Source of the DNA: Alphaproteobacteria bacterium
GTDB taxonomy: Bacteria > Pseudomonadota > Alphaproteobacteria > Rhizobiales > Xanthobacteraceae
DNA length: 60,301 nucleotides
Direction: 5' to 3'
Assembly: GCA_005884685.1 (NCBI GenBank)
Contig: VBAH01000057.1
Span: forward strand, 1 to 60,301
The translations under genes were made by a program, and so were the position numbers. Positions 31,085 to 38,850 of the stretch are shown here, piece by piece. How positions within the stretch are numbered: position 1 is the stretch's first letter; each line of letters starts with the position of its first letter. The notes under the pieces were generated by a model. The model did no database searches, was not told the origin of the DNA, and saw only the letters and a program-made list of their open reading frames with translations.

Positions 31085-32808
31085 GCGCACCGCGTTTGCG
31101 GCTGCGCTCGCGCATCACCACCGACGGCCTCGACCGCACGCCGCACCGGGCGTTCATGCGCGCGATGGGCCTCGATGACGACGCCATCGCCAAGCCGATG
31201 ATCGGCGTGGTGAGCCAGAAGGGCGAGGTCACGCCCTGCAACATGACGCATGACCGCCAAGTCGACGCCGCCAAGGAGGGCGTCGCGGCCGCGGGCGGCA
31301 CGCCGCGCGAGTTCACTACCATCGCGGTGTCGGACGGCATCGGGATGAACCACGAAGGGATGAAGTTCTCGCTCGTCTCGCGCGAGCTGATCGCGGATTC
31401 GATCGAGGCCGTGGTGCAGGGCCACGCCTATGACGGGCTGGTGGCGTTCGGCGGCTGCGACAAGACGCTGCCCGGCGCCATGATGGGGCTGGTGCGTTGC
31501 AACGTGCCGGGCGTGTTTCTCTACGGCGGCGCCGCCCTGCCCGGCCGCTTCCAGGGACGCGACGTGACCGTGCTCGATGCCTACGAGGGCGTCGGCGCGG
31601 TGCAGACCGGCGCGATGAGCGCGGCCGACCTCGACGCGCTCGAGCGCGCCTGCAAGCCGAGCATCGGAGCCTGCGCCGGCCAGTTCACCGCCAATACCAT
31701 GGCGATGGTAGCCGAGGCGCTGGGCTTGACCGTACCGAATTCCGCGATGGTGCCGGGTGTCTATGCGGAGCGGCTGGCGATTGCCAGGCGCGCGGGCGAA
31801 CTCGTGATGGAGATTTTGAAACGCGGCGGTCCGCTGCCGCGCGATCTGGTCACGCGCCGCGCGCTGGAGAACGCCAGCGCGATCGTGGCGGCGACCGGCG
31901 GCTCGACCAATGCGGCGCTGCACATCCCGGCGATCGCCAACGAAGCCGGCATCCGCTTCACGGTGGACGACGTCGCGGCGGTGTTCGCGGGCACGCCGCT
32001 GATCGGCGATCTGCGCCCCGGTGGGAAATATCTCGCCAAGGACGTGCACGACCGCGGCGGCGTCTCGGTGATCATCCGCGCGCTGATCGAGAGCGGACAC
32101 ATCGACGGCGATTGCCTGACCGTAACGGGCCGCACCTTGCGCGAGGAGCATGGCGAAGCGCCCTCCCCCGACGGCACGATCGTCCGCGCGGCCGGCAACG
32201 CGCTGCGGCCGGACGGCGGGCTCGTCGTGCTCAAGGGCAATCTCGCGCCCGAGGGCGCGCTGCTGAAGGTCGCGGGATTGAAGGCGCGCGCGTTCGAGGG
32301 GACCGCGCGCGTGTTCGAGTCGGAGGACGATTGCGCGGCCGCGGTGCGCAAGCGCGCGTATCGCGAAGGCGACGTGCTGGTGATCCGTTACGAAGGCCCG
32401 CGCGGCGGCCCCGGCATGCGCGAGATGCTCGGCGTCACCGCGCTGGTCTACGGCCAGCAGATGGGCGAGAAGGTCGCGCTCTTGACCGACGGGCGCTTCT
32501 CCGGTGCGACGCGCGGCATCTGCGTCGGCCACATCGCGCCGGAGGCGGCCGTCGGCGGGCCGCTGGCGCTACTGAAGGATGGCGACCGCGTGCGGATCGA
32601 TGCGGACGCGAAGCGGCTCGACGTGCTGATCGACGACGCAGAGCTTGCGCGCCGCCGCGCCGCGTGGGCCGCGCCAGCGCCGCGTCATGCCGCAGGACTG
32701 CTGGCAAAATATGCGGCCTGCGTCGGGCAGGCGGATGCCGGCGCAGTGACGCACAGGGGCGGCGTGGTGTGGCCTGAGCCGCCGTCGCGTAGCCCGGATG
32801 GAGCGTAG
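31030..32808 (+). CDS. dihydroxy-acid dehydratase family protein (IlvD/Edd)
   Basis: The 592-residue protein has the Cys ligands of the [Fe-S] dehydratases in TPCNMTHDRQVD, GGCDKTLPGAMMG and IGACAGQFTANTMAM. The C-terminal TDGRFSGATRGICVGHIAPEA is also present. It dehydrates 2,3-dihydroxy acids to 2-keto acids, either in branched-chain amino acid synthesis or on sugar acids. No other ilv genes are nearby, so ilvD is likely but not certain. The first 20 or so residues are repeat-derived, and the conserved protein starts at LRLRSRITTDGL. The last residues and the TAG stop lie in a GTAGCCC repeat. Confidence 0.88.
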   Translation: MSAPELPPPPNPPLKGEGSAPRLRLRSRITTDGLDRTPHRAFMRAMGLDDDAIAKPMIGVVSQKGEVTPCNMTHDRQVDAAKEGVAAAGGTPREFTTIAVSDGIGMNHEGMKFSLVSRELIADSIEAVVQGHAYDGLVAFGGCDKTLPGAMMGLVRCNVPGVFLYGGAALPGRFQGRDVTVLDAYEGVGAVQTGAMSAADLDALERACKPSIGACAGQFTANTMAMVAEALGLTVPNSAMVPGVYAERLAIARRAGELVMEILKRGGPLPRDLVTRRALENASAIVAATGGSTNAALHIPAIANEAGIRFTVDDVAAVFAGTPLIGDLRPGGKYLAKDVHDRGGVSVIIRALIESGHIDGDCLTVTGRTLREEHGEAPSPDGTIVRAAGNALRPDGGLVVLKGNLAPEGALLKVAGLKARAFEGTARVFESEDDCAAAVRKRAYREGDVLVIRYEGPRGGPGMREMLGVTALVYGQQMGEKVALLTDGRFSGATRGICVGHIAPEAAVGGPLALLKDGDRVRIDADAKRLDVLIDDAELARRRAAWAAPAPRHAAGLLAKYAACVGQADAGAVTHRGGVVWPEPPSRSPDGA

Positions 32809-32885
32809 CGAAATCCGGAATCCCGCATTGCGCCATAGCGCGTCGCAGACGCGCGTAAACGCGCTGCAGGCTCCATGCGGGCTAC
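32789..32885. repeat. GTAGCCCGGATG palindromic repeat, copy 2
   Basis: The element starts GTAGCCCGGATGGAGCGTAG inside the dehydratase gene, providing its TAG at 32806-32808, and ends CTCCATGCGGGCTAC. Its interior CCGCATTGCGCCATAGCGCG … GCGTAAACGCGCT is nearly identical to the interior of the copy at 49891-50001, with a single mismatch over about 44 bases. Confidence 0.85.
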
Positions 32886-32889
32886 AAGA

Positions 32890-33867
32890 TTACTCGATCG
32901 GCGCCACGATGCTCGGATGCTTCAGCTTGCCCGCGTCCAGCTTCTTCGAGAGCATCTTCTCGTTGGTGTAGACGTCGAACATCGCCTGGATGCCGGCAAA
33001 GTTCGGCGCGCCGCCGGGCTCGCGCGCGAAGTCGTTGCCCTTCAGGAGATACGTGTCGAGCACCGCGATGGGCGCCTTGGTGATTTCCGACACCACCTGC
33101 ATCGTCTCGGTGCGGTTGGCGAGCGCCATCTTCAGCGCCGCGGTGAAGTCCTTCACGTAGGCACGCACCAGCTCGGGGTTCTTGTCGACGAAATCCTTGC
33201 GGCAGGCTTCCACGATATGCACGATGTTCGGCAGCGCCTCTTCGAGCGCGAACAGCTTGCGGATGCCGCCCTTCGCCTCGGCGCGCGCCGCGAACGGCTG
33301 GTTCATGTTGGTGGAGTCGACGCGGCCGGCGCGCAGCGCATCCTCCGAGAGCGAGAACGACACCTCGACCAGCTTGATGTCCTTCTCGGGATCGAGACCC
33401 GCGCGCTTGAGCATCAGGTTGAACGGACCATGCGTGCCGCCGCCGATGATCGAGATGCCGACGGTCTTGCCCTTGAGGTCCGCGACCGTCTTGATCGGCG
33501 AGTCGTCCTTCACCGCCCAGTAGACCGAGAAGCTGCCGGGCTTTTCGCCGACGTGCTGGCCGACCACGTAAACCGCGAACGTGTCCTTATCCATGCCCTG
33601 CGCGATCGGCAGCACGCCCTGCGTCGCGCAATCGAGCGCGCCCGCGATCAGCGCCTGCGACATCGGCGAGGTGCCCTGGAACTGCGACCACTCGATCTTG
33701 TAGGTCTTGCCGAGATTCGGGAATTTGTCCGGCCGGCGCATCATCCAGTATTTCGCTTCCTCGGCCGGAATGGTCCAGCCGACGCGGATGGTCGGCACGT
33801 CCTGCGCCTTCGCGACGGATACGAGCGCGCTGGCCGCAAGCAGCGACGCGACAACGATACGATTCAT
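32890..33867 (-). CDS. ABC transporter substrate-binding protein (SsuA/TauA/NMT1-like)
   Basis: The 325-residue protein has a Sec signal peptide (MNRIVVASLLAASALVSVAKA) and a type II periplasmic binding fold. Typical motifs are TIRVGWTIPAEEAKYW, LKGKTVGISIIGGGTHG and LDTYLLKGNDF. It would deliver a small organic acid, sulfonate or similar ligand to an ABC importer, but no permease or ATPase gene is adjacent, so it is an orphan. The start at 33865-33867 has an AGGGGAACC ribosome site. Confidence 0.88.
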   Translation of the reverse strand: MNRIVVASLLAASALVSVAKAQDVPTIRVGWTIPAEEAKYWMMRRPDKFPNLGKTYKIEWSQFQGTSPMSQALIAGALDCATQGVLPIAQGMDKDTFAVYVVGQHVGEKPGSFSVYWAVKDDSPIKTVADLKGKTVGISIIGGGTHGPFNLMLKRAGLDPEKDIKLVEVSFSLSEDALRAGRVDSTNMNQPFAARAEAKGGIRKLFALEEALPNIVHIVEACRKDFVDKNPELVRAYVKDFTAALKMALANRTETMQVVSEITKAPIAVLDTYLLKGNDFAREPGGAPNFAGIQAMFDVYTNEKMLSKKLDAGKLKHPSIVAPIE

Positions 33868-33931
33868 TCTGGTTCCCCTCGGTTCCTGCCCTATGGAACG
33901 ACAGGGGCGGTAGGAACGCAAGGTGCGGCCC

Positions 33932-33998
33932 GTAGCCCGCATGGAGCGAAGCGTTTGCGGGGTAAATCCCGGATTTCGCTACGCTGCATCCGGGCTAC
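33932..33998. repeat. GTAGCCCGCATG palindromic repeat, copy 3
   Basis: The element is 67 bp with outer arms GTAGCCCGCATGGAGCGAAG and CGCTGCATCCGGGCTAC in inverted orientation. It separates the divergent binding-protein and ArsR genes and lies just upstream of the ArsR promoter. Confidence 0.82.
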
Positions 33999-34009
33999 GA
34001 AGAAGCGGC

Positions 34010-34055
34010 TTGACGTCATCCAACATTCTTGTTAATTAACATATAGATTAATTAA
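34010..34055 (+). promoter_or_regulatory. sigma-70 promoter and repeated operator of the ArsR/AHSA1 operon
   Basis: TTGACG at 34010-34015 and TAATTA at 34033-34038 are spaced by 17 bases. Two identical TTAATTAA palindromes lie at 34032-34039 and 34048-34055, 16 bases apart. The first covers the -10 box and the second overlaps the A of the start codon. Binding of an ArsR dimer here would block transcription. Initiation near 34045 would leave only about 10 bases of leader without a Shine-Dalgarno. Confidence 0.75.
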
Positions 34056-34411
34056 TGAGCCACACAATGGCCCGCCCCGCCGCCCTCGACCCGCTGTTCG
34101 CCGCGCTCGCCGATCCGACGCGGCGTGCGATCGTCGAGCGGCTGCTCGCCGAGGGCGACAAGACCGTGGGCGAGATCGCCAAGCCGTTCCGCATCTCGGC
34201 GCCCGCGATCACGCGCCATCTGCAGGTGCTGGAAAACGCCGGCCTGATCGAGAAGCGCGTCGAGCGCCAGTTCCGCGTCGTGCGCGCGCGGCCGGAGGCG
34301 CTGCGCCCGATCGGCTCCTGGTTCGAGCGCCAGCAGCGCCACTGGTCCGATGCATTCGACCGACTCGAAGCCGTCATCGCCGCCGAAACCCCCAAGCGGA
34401 GGAAGTCATGA
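34055..34411 (+). CDS. ArsR-family transcriptional regulator
   Basis: The 118-residue winged-helix protein has [42 protein letters not shown] as the recognition region, and a basic [13 protein letters not shown] wing. It lacks the Cys pair of metal-sensing ArsR proteins and belongs to the group that precedes AHSA1/SRPBCC genes. Its stop overlaps the next start (ATGA). It probably represses its own operon through the twin TTAATTAA sites that reach into its start codon. Confidence 0.93.
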   Translation: MSHTMARPAALDPLFAALADPTRRAIVERLLAEGDKTVGEIAKPFRISAPAITRHLQVLENAGLIEKRVERQFRVVRARPEALRPIGSWFERQQRHWSDAFDRLEAVIAAETPKRRKS

Positions 34412-34872
34412 GTACGAATACCAAGACCCGAGACGACATCACGCTGCGCATGGAGCGCATCATCGCGGCCTCGCCCGAGCGGCTGTTCGCACTGTGGACC
34501 GAGCCGGAAGAGCTGATCAAATGGTGGGGGCCGGAAGGCTACACCACGCCGAAGCACGCGATGGACGTGCGGCCCGGCGGACGCTGGCGCACCACCATGC
34601 ACTCGCCCGACGGCAAGGACCTCACGGTGAGCGGCATCTACCGCGCGATCGAGCCGCCCCGGCGCCTCGTGTTCACGTGGGGCTGGGACGACGACGCCGG
34701 CATGCGCGGCCACGAAACGGAGATCACGGTTACGTTCGCGCCGGCACCGGGCGGCACCCGCATGGTGCTCACCCAGCAAGGCTTCGCCGACAAGGACAGC
34801 CGCGGCCGTCACGAGCATGGCTGGGGTTCGAGCTTCGTCTGCCTCGAGCAAGTTGCGACGCGGGGGGCGTAA
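34408..34872 (+). CDS. SRPBCC (AHSA1-like) domain protein
   Basis: The 154-residue START-like protein has the AHSA1 markers [25 protein letters not shown] and PGGRWRTTM, and a C-terminal [16 protein letters not shown]. The fold forms a hydrophobic cavity that binds a small ligand. ArsR-AHSA1 pairs are very common, and the ligand is usually unknown. The start overlaps the ArsR stop by four bases. Confidence 0.92.
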   Translation: MSTNTKTRDDITLRMERIIAASPERLFALWTEPEELIKWWGPEGYTTPKHAMDVRPGGRWRTTMHSPDGKDLTVSGIYRAIEPPRRLVFTWGWDDDAGMRGHETEITVTFAPAPGGTRMVLTQQGFADKDSRGRHEHGWGSSFVCLEQVATRGA

Positions 34873-34881
34873 TCACACTGC

Positions 34882-34980
34882 GGTCATGCCCCGCGAATGC
34901 GCGGCATCCAGTAATCACCGTCAGTGCGAACGGGAGAAACACAACGTTTACTGGATCGCCCGCCTTCGCGGGCGATGACA
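34882..34980. repeat. extragenic inverted-repeat element
   Basis: An inverted pair frames this gap: GTCATGCCCCGCGAATGCGC followed by GGCATCCAGTAATCACCGTC on the left, and AACGTTTACTGGATCGCCCG with CCTTCGCGGGCGATGACAG on the right. The CCAGTAA/TTTACTGG parts pair. It lies between two co-oriented genes. Confidence 0.65.
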
Positions 34981-35019
34981 GTCAGAGTTGTAAGCGCAAC
35001 CCGAAACGGGAGAACAAGA

Positions 35020-35646
35020 ATGCCTGCACTGGAAATCATCGGCGTGCCGCAATCGAACTACGTTTGGGTCGTGCGCATGGTGTGCGAGGAAAAAGGCGTG
35101 CCCTATGCGCACACGCCGGAGCGGCCGCACACGGCGGAGGTCGACGCCATCCATCCGTTCGGCAAGATCCCGGTGATGCGCCACGGCGAGGTGACCTTGT
35201 GCGAGTCGAAGGCGATTGCGACCTACATCGATCGCGTGTTCGACGGACCGAAGGTGATCCCGGACGATCCGAAGCTCGCCGCGCAGGTCGAGCAATGGGT
35301 CTCGCTCGGCAATGTCGAGTTCGACAAGGTGATGATCCGCCAGTACGTCGTCGGCTACGCGTTTCCGAAAGACGGCAAACCCGACATGGCCGCGATCGGC
35401 GAAGCGGCGGCGAAAATGAAGCCGCAGATCGCGGTGCTCGACCGCGCGGTTGCCGGCACCGGGCATCTCGCCGGCGACAGCTTCACCCTCGCCGACATCA
35501 ATATCCTGCCGATGCTGTTCTATGTGAACCGTTTCGAGGAAGGCAAAGCGATGCTTGCGGGCGCGAAAAATCTCTCCGCCTACATGGAGCGCCACTTCGC
35601 GCGGCCGAGCTTCCAGAAGTCGAAGCCGCCGCCGCCGAAAACCTAG
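35020..35646 (+). CDS. glutathione S-transferase family protein
   Basis: The 208-residue protein has a thioredoxin-like N-terminal domain (LEIIGVPQSNYVWVVRMVCEEKG; HPFGKIPVMRHGEVTLCESKAI with the cis-Pro and glutathione-binding Glu-Ser). A C-terminal helical domain follows with FTLADINILPMLFYVNRFEE. The catalytic Ser or Cys position appears to be Ser14 in QSNYVW. It conjugates or reduces using glutathione. The start at 35020 follows CGGGAGAAC. It is probably cotranscribed with the binding-protein gene 13 bases downstream. Confidence 0.9.
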   Translation: MPALEIIGVPQSNYVWVVRMVCEEKGVPYAHTPERPHTAEVDAIHPFGKIPVMRHGEVTLCESKAIATYIDRVFDGPKVIPDDPKLAAQVEQWVSLGNVEFDKVMIRQYVVGYAFPKDGKPDMAAIGEAAAKMKPQIAVLDRAVAGTGHLAGDSFTLADINILPMLFYVNRFEEGKAMLAGAKNLSAYMERHFARPSFQKSKPPPPKT

Positions 35647-35659
35647 TACACTGGGCGGC

Positions 35660-36631
35660 ATGACGCTCTCGCGCCGGCACGTTCTTTCGCTCGCGGTCAC
35701 CGCCCTGCCTGTGTTCGTGCGCGGCGCGGCGGCGCAGGGCTATCCGGAGCGGCCGGTGCGCGTCGTCGTCGGCTTTCCGGCCGGCGGCTCGGTCGACATC
35801 TTCGCCCGGCTCGTCGCGCAATCGCTCTCAGAGCAGTTCGGCCAGCCGTTCGTGATCGAGAACCGCCCGGGCGCGAGCGGCAACACCGCCACCGAGGCGC
35901 TCGCGCGCTCCGTCCCCGACGGCTACATGCTGCTCGCCGTCGGCGTGAACAACGCCACCAACGCGGCGCTCTACGACAATCTCAAATTCGATTTCCTGCG
36001 CGACATTGTGCCGATCGCGAGCACGGTGCGCGGCGTCGGCGTGCTGGTGGTGAACCCGGCGGTGCCCGCGGCGAGCACGGCTGAGTTCATCGCCTACGCC
36101 AGGGCCAACCCCGGCAAGATCAACATGGCGTCGTCGGGCACCGGCACGCCGCAGCACCTCTACGGCGAGCTGTTCATGCAGATGACCGGGGTGCGCATGG
36201 TGCACGTGCCGTACCGCGGCTCGCCGCAATCGCTGACCGGGCTGTTGGGCGGCGAAGTCCAGGCGATGTTCGACACGCTCTCGACCTCGATCGAGCACAT
36301 CAAGGCCGGCCGGCTGCGCGCGCTCGGCGTCACCTCGGCGACGCGGGTGGAGAACTTGCCCGACGTGCCTGCGCTGGGTGAGGCCGTGCCGGGCTATGAG
36401 GCGACCAGCTGGCAAGGCTTCGGCGCACCGAACGGCACGCCGGGCGAGATCGTCGAAAAGCTCAACCGCGCGATCGGCCTGGCGCTGGCCGATGCGACCG
36501 TGAAAACCCGCATCGAGGCGCTCGGCTATTCGCCCTTCGCGACCTCGCCGGCGCAATTCCGCCAGCACATCGCCGATGAAACCGCGAAATGGGGCAAGGT
36601 CATCCGGGCGGCGAACATCCACCTCAACTGA
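35660..36631 (+). CDS. tripartite tricarboxylate transporter substrate-binding protein (Bug/TctC family)
   Basis: The 323-residue protein has a signal peptide starting MTLSRRHVLSLAVTALPVF with a twin-Arg-like RR. Bug hallmarks are YPERPVRVVVGFPAGGSVDI, PFVIENRPGASGNT and VHVPYRGSPQSLTGLLGGEV. It binds a carboxylate in the periplasm for a TctAB-type or other importer. No tctA or tctB is nearby, as for most of the many Bug paralogues in such genomes. The start ATG at 35660 lies shortly after the GST stop. Confidence 0.92.
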   Translation: MTLSRRHVLSLAVTALPVFVRGAAAQGYPERPVRVVVGFPAGGSVDIFARLVAQSLSEQFGQPFVIENRPGASGNTATEALARSVPDGYMLLAVGVNNATNAALYDNLKFDFLRDIVPIASTVRGVGVLVVNPAVPAASTAEFIAYARANPGKINMASSGTGTPQHLYGELFMQMTGVRMVHVPYRGSPQSLTGLLGGEVQAMFDTLSTSIEHIKAGRLRALGVTSATRVENLPDVPALGEAVPGYEATSWQGFGAPNGTPGEIVEKLNRAIGLALADATVKTRIEALGYSPFATSPAQFRQHIADETAKWGKVIRAANIHLN

Positions 36632-36876
36632 CGCCGAAGGCCGAGCCAGCCTCTACTTTCGTGTATCCTGTGTATCGCGCTGCCCCGCCGACCCTCGGTA
36701 TCCGGCGCAAATAGTTGAAAATTCAAATCGAATTGAAACCGCTGCGCCACGCGGCTGTTAACACGCTCCCCTCCCCGGCTGAACCCTGCCGACCCCTGCC
36801 ACGACTAACAGACAACAGCGTCCGGGGAACCAATCGAGGACGCTGAGCGTCAACTAGGCGGATACAGGGGAAGGTC

Positions 36877-37557
36877 ATGTTCAAAATCTCGCACATCCTC
36901 GCCGGTGCACTGGCCGCGGCCGGGCTGATGGCTGCCGACTGGGCGACCGCCGCGCCGCTCAGCCTGTCGCACAACGCTTATGCCTACTCGCGCTCCGACC
37001 AGATGGGGCCCGTCGACGAGGAAACCCAGCAGGGCTACGAAGCGCCCGCGCAATTCAAGCGCCAGGTCGTCGCGTACAGCGGCAGCGAAGCGCCCGGCAC
37101 GATCATCATCGATACGCCGAACACGTTCCTCTATCTCGTGCAGCCCGGCGGCCGCGCGATCCGCTACGGCATCGGCGTCGGCCGCGACGGCTTCCGCTGG
37201 TCCGGCACTCAGACGATCACCAAGAAGGCCGAGTGGCCGGATTGGACGCCGCCCGCCGAAATGATCCAGCGCCAGCCCTATCTGCCGCGCTTCATGGCCG
37301 GTGGCGCGACCAACCCGCTCGGCGCACGCGCCATGTATCTCGGCAACACGGTCTATCGCATCCACGGCACCAACGCGCCCTCGACGATCGGGCAGCGCGT
37401 ATCCTCCGGCTGCATCCGCCTCACCAACGAGGACGTGATCGACCTCGCGAGCCGCGTGAACATCGGCACCAAGGTGGTCGTGATCAACCACGACTACCGC
37501 GTCGAGCAGCCGGGGCGCCCGATGATGTCCGCGCCGGCCAGCATGCGGCTGCGGTAG
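36877..37557 (+). CDS. L,D-transpeptidase (YkuD/ErfK family)
   Basis: The 226-residue exported protein has a signal peptide (ISHILAGALAAAGLMAADWA) and a YkuD domain. The catalytic motif includes His163 in HGTNAPSTIG and Cys179 in SSGCIRLTNEDV. It forms 3-3 crosslinks in peptidoglycan or anchors outer-membrane proteins to it. AGGGGAAGG precedes the ATG. It is followed by a strong terminator hairpin, so it is probably transcribed alone. Confidence 0.94.
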   Translation: MFKISHILAGALAAAGLMAADWATAAPLSLSHNAYAYSRSDQMGPVDEETQQGYEAPAQFKRQVVAYSGSEAPGTIIIDTPNTFLYLVQPGGRAIRYGIGVGRDGFRWSGTQTITKKAEWPDWTPPAEMIQRQPYLPRFMAGGATNPLGARAMYLGNTVYRIHGTNAPSTIGQRVSSGCIRLTNEDVIDLASRVNIGTKVVVINHDYRVEQPGRPMMSAPASMRLR

Positions 37558-37591
37558 TTTCACGAGAAGTCGGATCGCTCTCGAAGCGACC

Positions 37592-37630
37592 ACGCCGGTC
37601 CGGGTCTCCCGGGCCGGCGTTCTGCTTTTC
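37592..37630 (+). terminator. rho-independent terminator after the L,D-transpeptidase gene
   Basis: The inverted arms ACGCCGGTCCGGG and CCCGGGCCGGCGT enclose TCT and are followed by TCTGCTTTT. The stem is GC-rich and nearly complete, and it lies 35 bases after the stop codon. Confidence 0.8.
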
Positions 37631-37648
37631 GGTTACAATCCCGCTCCC

Positions 37649-38269
37649 ATGAAACCCTCCAGGACCGCGCTGTTCGACGCCGCGAAGCGCTGGGACGCGG
37701 CGGCGGTGAAGGCGCTGCTCAAAGCCGCGCCCTCGCTGGTCACCGCGACCGACCCGAAGGGCCGCACCGCGCTGCACATCGCCTGCGCGGTGCGGCCCAC
37801 TCCAAAGCTCGGCGAGGCGAACGGCATCGCGACCGTGTCGGCGCTGCTCAAGGCCGGTGCCGAGCTCGAGGCGCACGTCCCGATGCCAGCCGAGGAAGGC
37901 GATTTCCGCGCCAACCCGCTGTGGTATGCGGCCTCGCGCGGGGAAAACCTGCCGCTGGTGCGATTCCTGCTGAAGCGGGGTGCCGATCCGAGCTATTCGC
38001 TTTGGACCGCCGTATTCAGAGACAACGCCGTCATGCTGCGCGTACTGCTCGCCGCCAAGCCGCGGCTCAACCTGCGCGCCCACGGCGAGACGCCGATCTT
38101 CTACGCGGCGCGAACCAAGCGGCTGAAGACGCTCGACCTGCTGATCAAGGCCGGCGCCAACCCCACGATCACGGATAATCGGGGCCGCGACGCGGTGCAC
38201 ATTGCCAGGGCGCGGCGATTGCCCAAGGATGTCATCGCGCGGCTGGAGCGGCCCGGCGCCGCGCGCTGA
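37649..38269 (+). CDS. ankyrin-repeat protein
   Basis: The 206-residue protein is made of about five ankyrin repeats, visible as KGRTALHIACAV, ANPLWYAASRGENLPLVRFLLKRGADP, RAHGETPIFYAARTKRLKTLDLLIKAGANP and NRGRDAVHIARAR. No signal peptide is present, so it is cytosolic and likely mediates protein contacts. No partner gene is evident, and the start is weakly supported. Confidence 0.88.
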   Translation: MKPSRTALFDAAKRWDAAAVKALLKAAPSLVTATDPKGRTALHIACAVRPTPKLGEANGIATVSALLKAGAELEAHVPMPAEEGDFRANPLWYAASRGENLPLVRFLLKRGADPSYSLWTAVFRDNAVMLRVLLAAKPRLNLRAHGETPIFYAARTKRLKTLDLLIKAGANPTITDNRGRDAVHIARARRLPKDVIARLERPGAAR

Positions 38270-38366
38270 CGTCATGCCATGGCCCTGCGAACGGACCCCG
38301 CTGTGACCGACGCGCATTAGCCTTCAGCAGCCTCGAGGCTACGTCATAGGCCAAGACCGCCTCTAC

Positions 38367-38414
38367 TCACTTAGCTCTCTCACTGAGCTATCGTCGTTGG
38401 TGTCCTGCACCAAC
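38367..38414. other. tandem direct repeat and two small hairpins
   Basis: CTCACTTAGCT (38367-38377) is repeated as CTCACTGAGCT (38379-38389). TAGCTC and GAGCTA at 38372-38390 can pair. A second perfect hairpin GTTGGTG-TCCTG-CACCAAC spans 38396-38414. All lie within 90 bases upstream of a small gene and could be a structured leader. Confidence 0.4.
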
Positions 38415-38456
38415 TTGTCATACCGCAGAGAGCCACATGCGGCGCGTACATAGCAG

Positions 38457-38705
38457 ATGCGTGTCGTCTCTTATTACTGCCCCGCGACCGGGAAAAAGGT
38501 CGACGGCTGGGTCTACGAACTAGACTCCGATGAGAGCACGAAAATCTATGACGTGGTCGGCTGCACCGCCTGCCAGGGCATTCATCTCGTCAACCTCACC
38601 ACCAGCAAGGCGCTTACAGGGCAAGGGCGCCGAGGTGGCGGGCCACCACCCCGGTTGCGCCGCCGCGCCACCGGGGATTACCGCAAGAACATCGCAAACA
38701 AATAG
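38457..38705 (+). CDS. small Cys-containing protein (82 residues), unknown
   Basis: The protein starts MRVVSYYCPATGKKVDGWVY and has a C-x2-C knuckle (CTACQG near residue 36), with Cys8 as a possible further ligand. This suggests a degenerate zinc-ribbon such as those in small rhizobial proteins. The C-terminal third is Arg/Gly/Pro-rich and looks unlike the conserved part, so the reading frame may have been altered there. It is moderately supported by its N-terminal motif only. Confidence 0.5.
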   Translation: MRVVSYYCPATGKKVDGWVYELDSDESTKIYDVVGCTACQGIHLVNLTTSKALTGQGRRGGGPPPRLRRRATGDYRKNIANK

Positions 38706-38797
38706 ACGCCTGCCAAGGCAATGTCCGGCCGCCATCATTGCGGGGATGGCCGTGTCGTACGGCGAGCGCCCGGCGACGCATATGGGAGGGGCGTGAC

Positions 38798-38820
38798 CCG
38801 AACGCTCCATCCGGGCTACG
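38798..38820. repeat. half copy of the GTAGCCC repeat
   Basis: The sequence CGAACGCTCCATCCGGGCTAC is the right arm of the repeat found at 27606, 32789 and elsewhere, without its left arm. It lies 30 bases before the ThDP enzyme gene. Confidence 0.6.
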
Positions 38821-38850
38821 CTTCCCTCAACAACGAGGGGGAAGCGGGCC

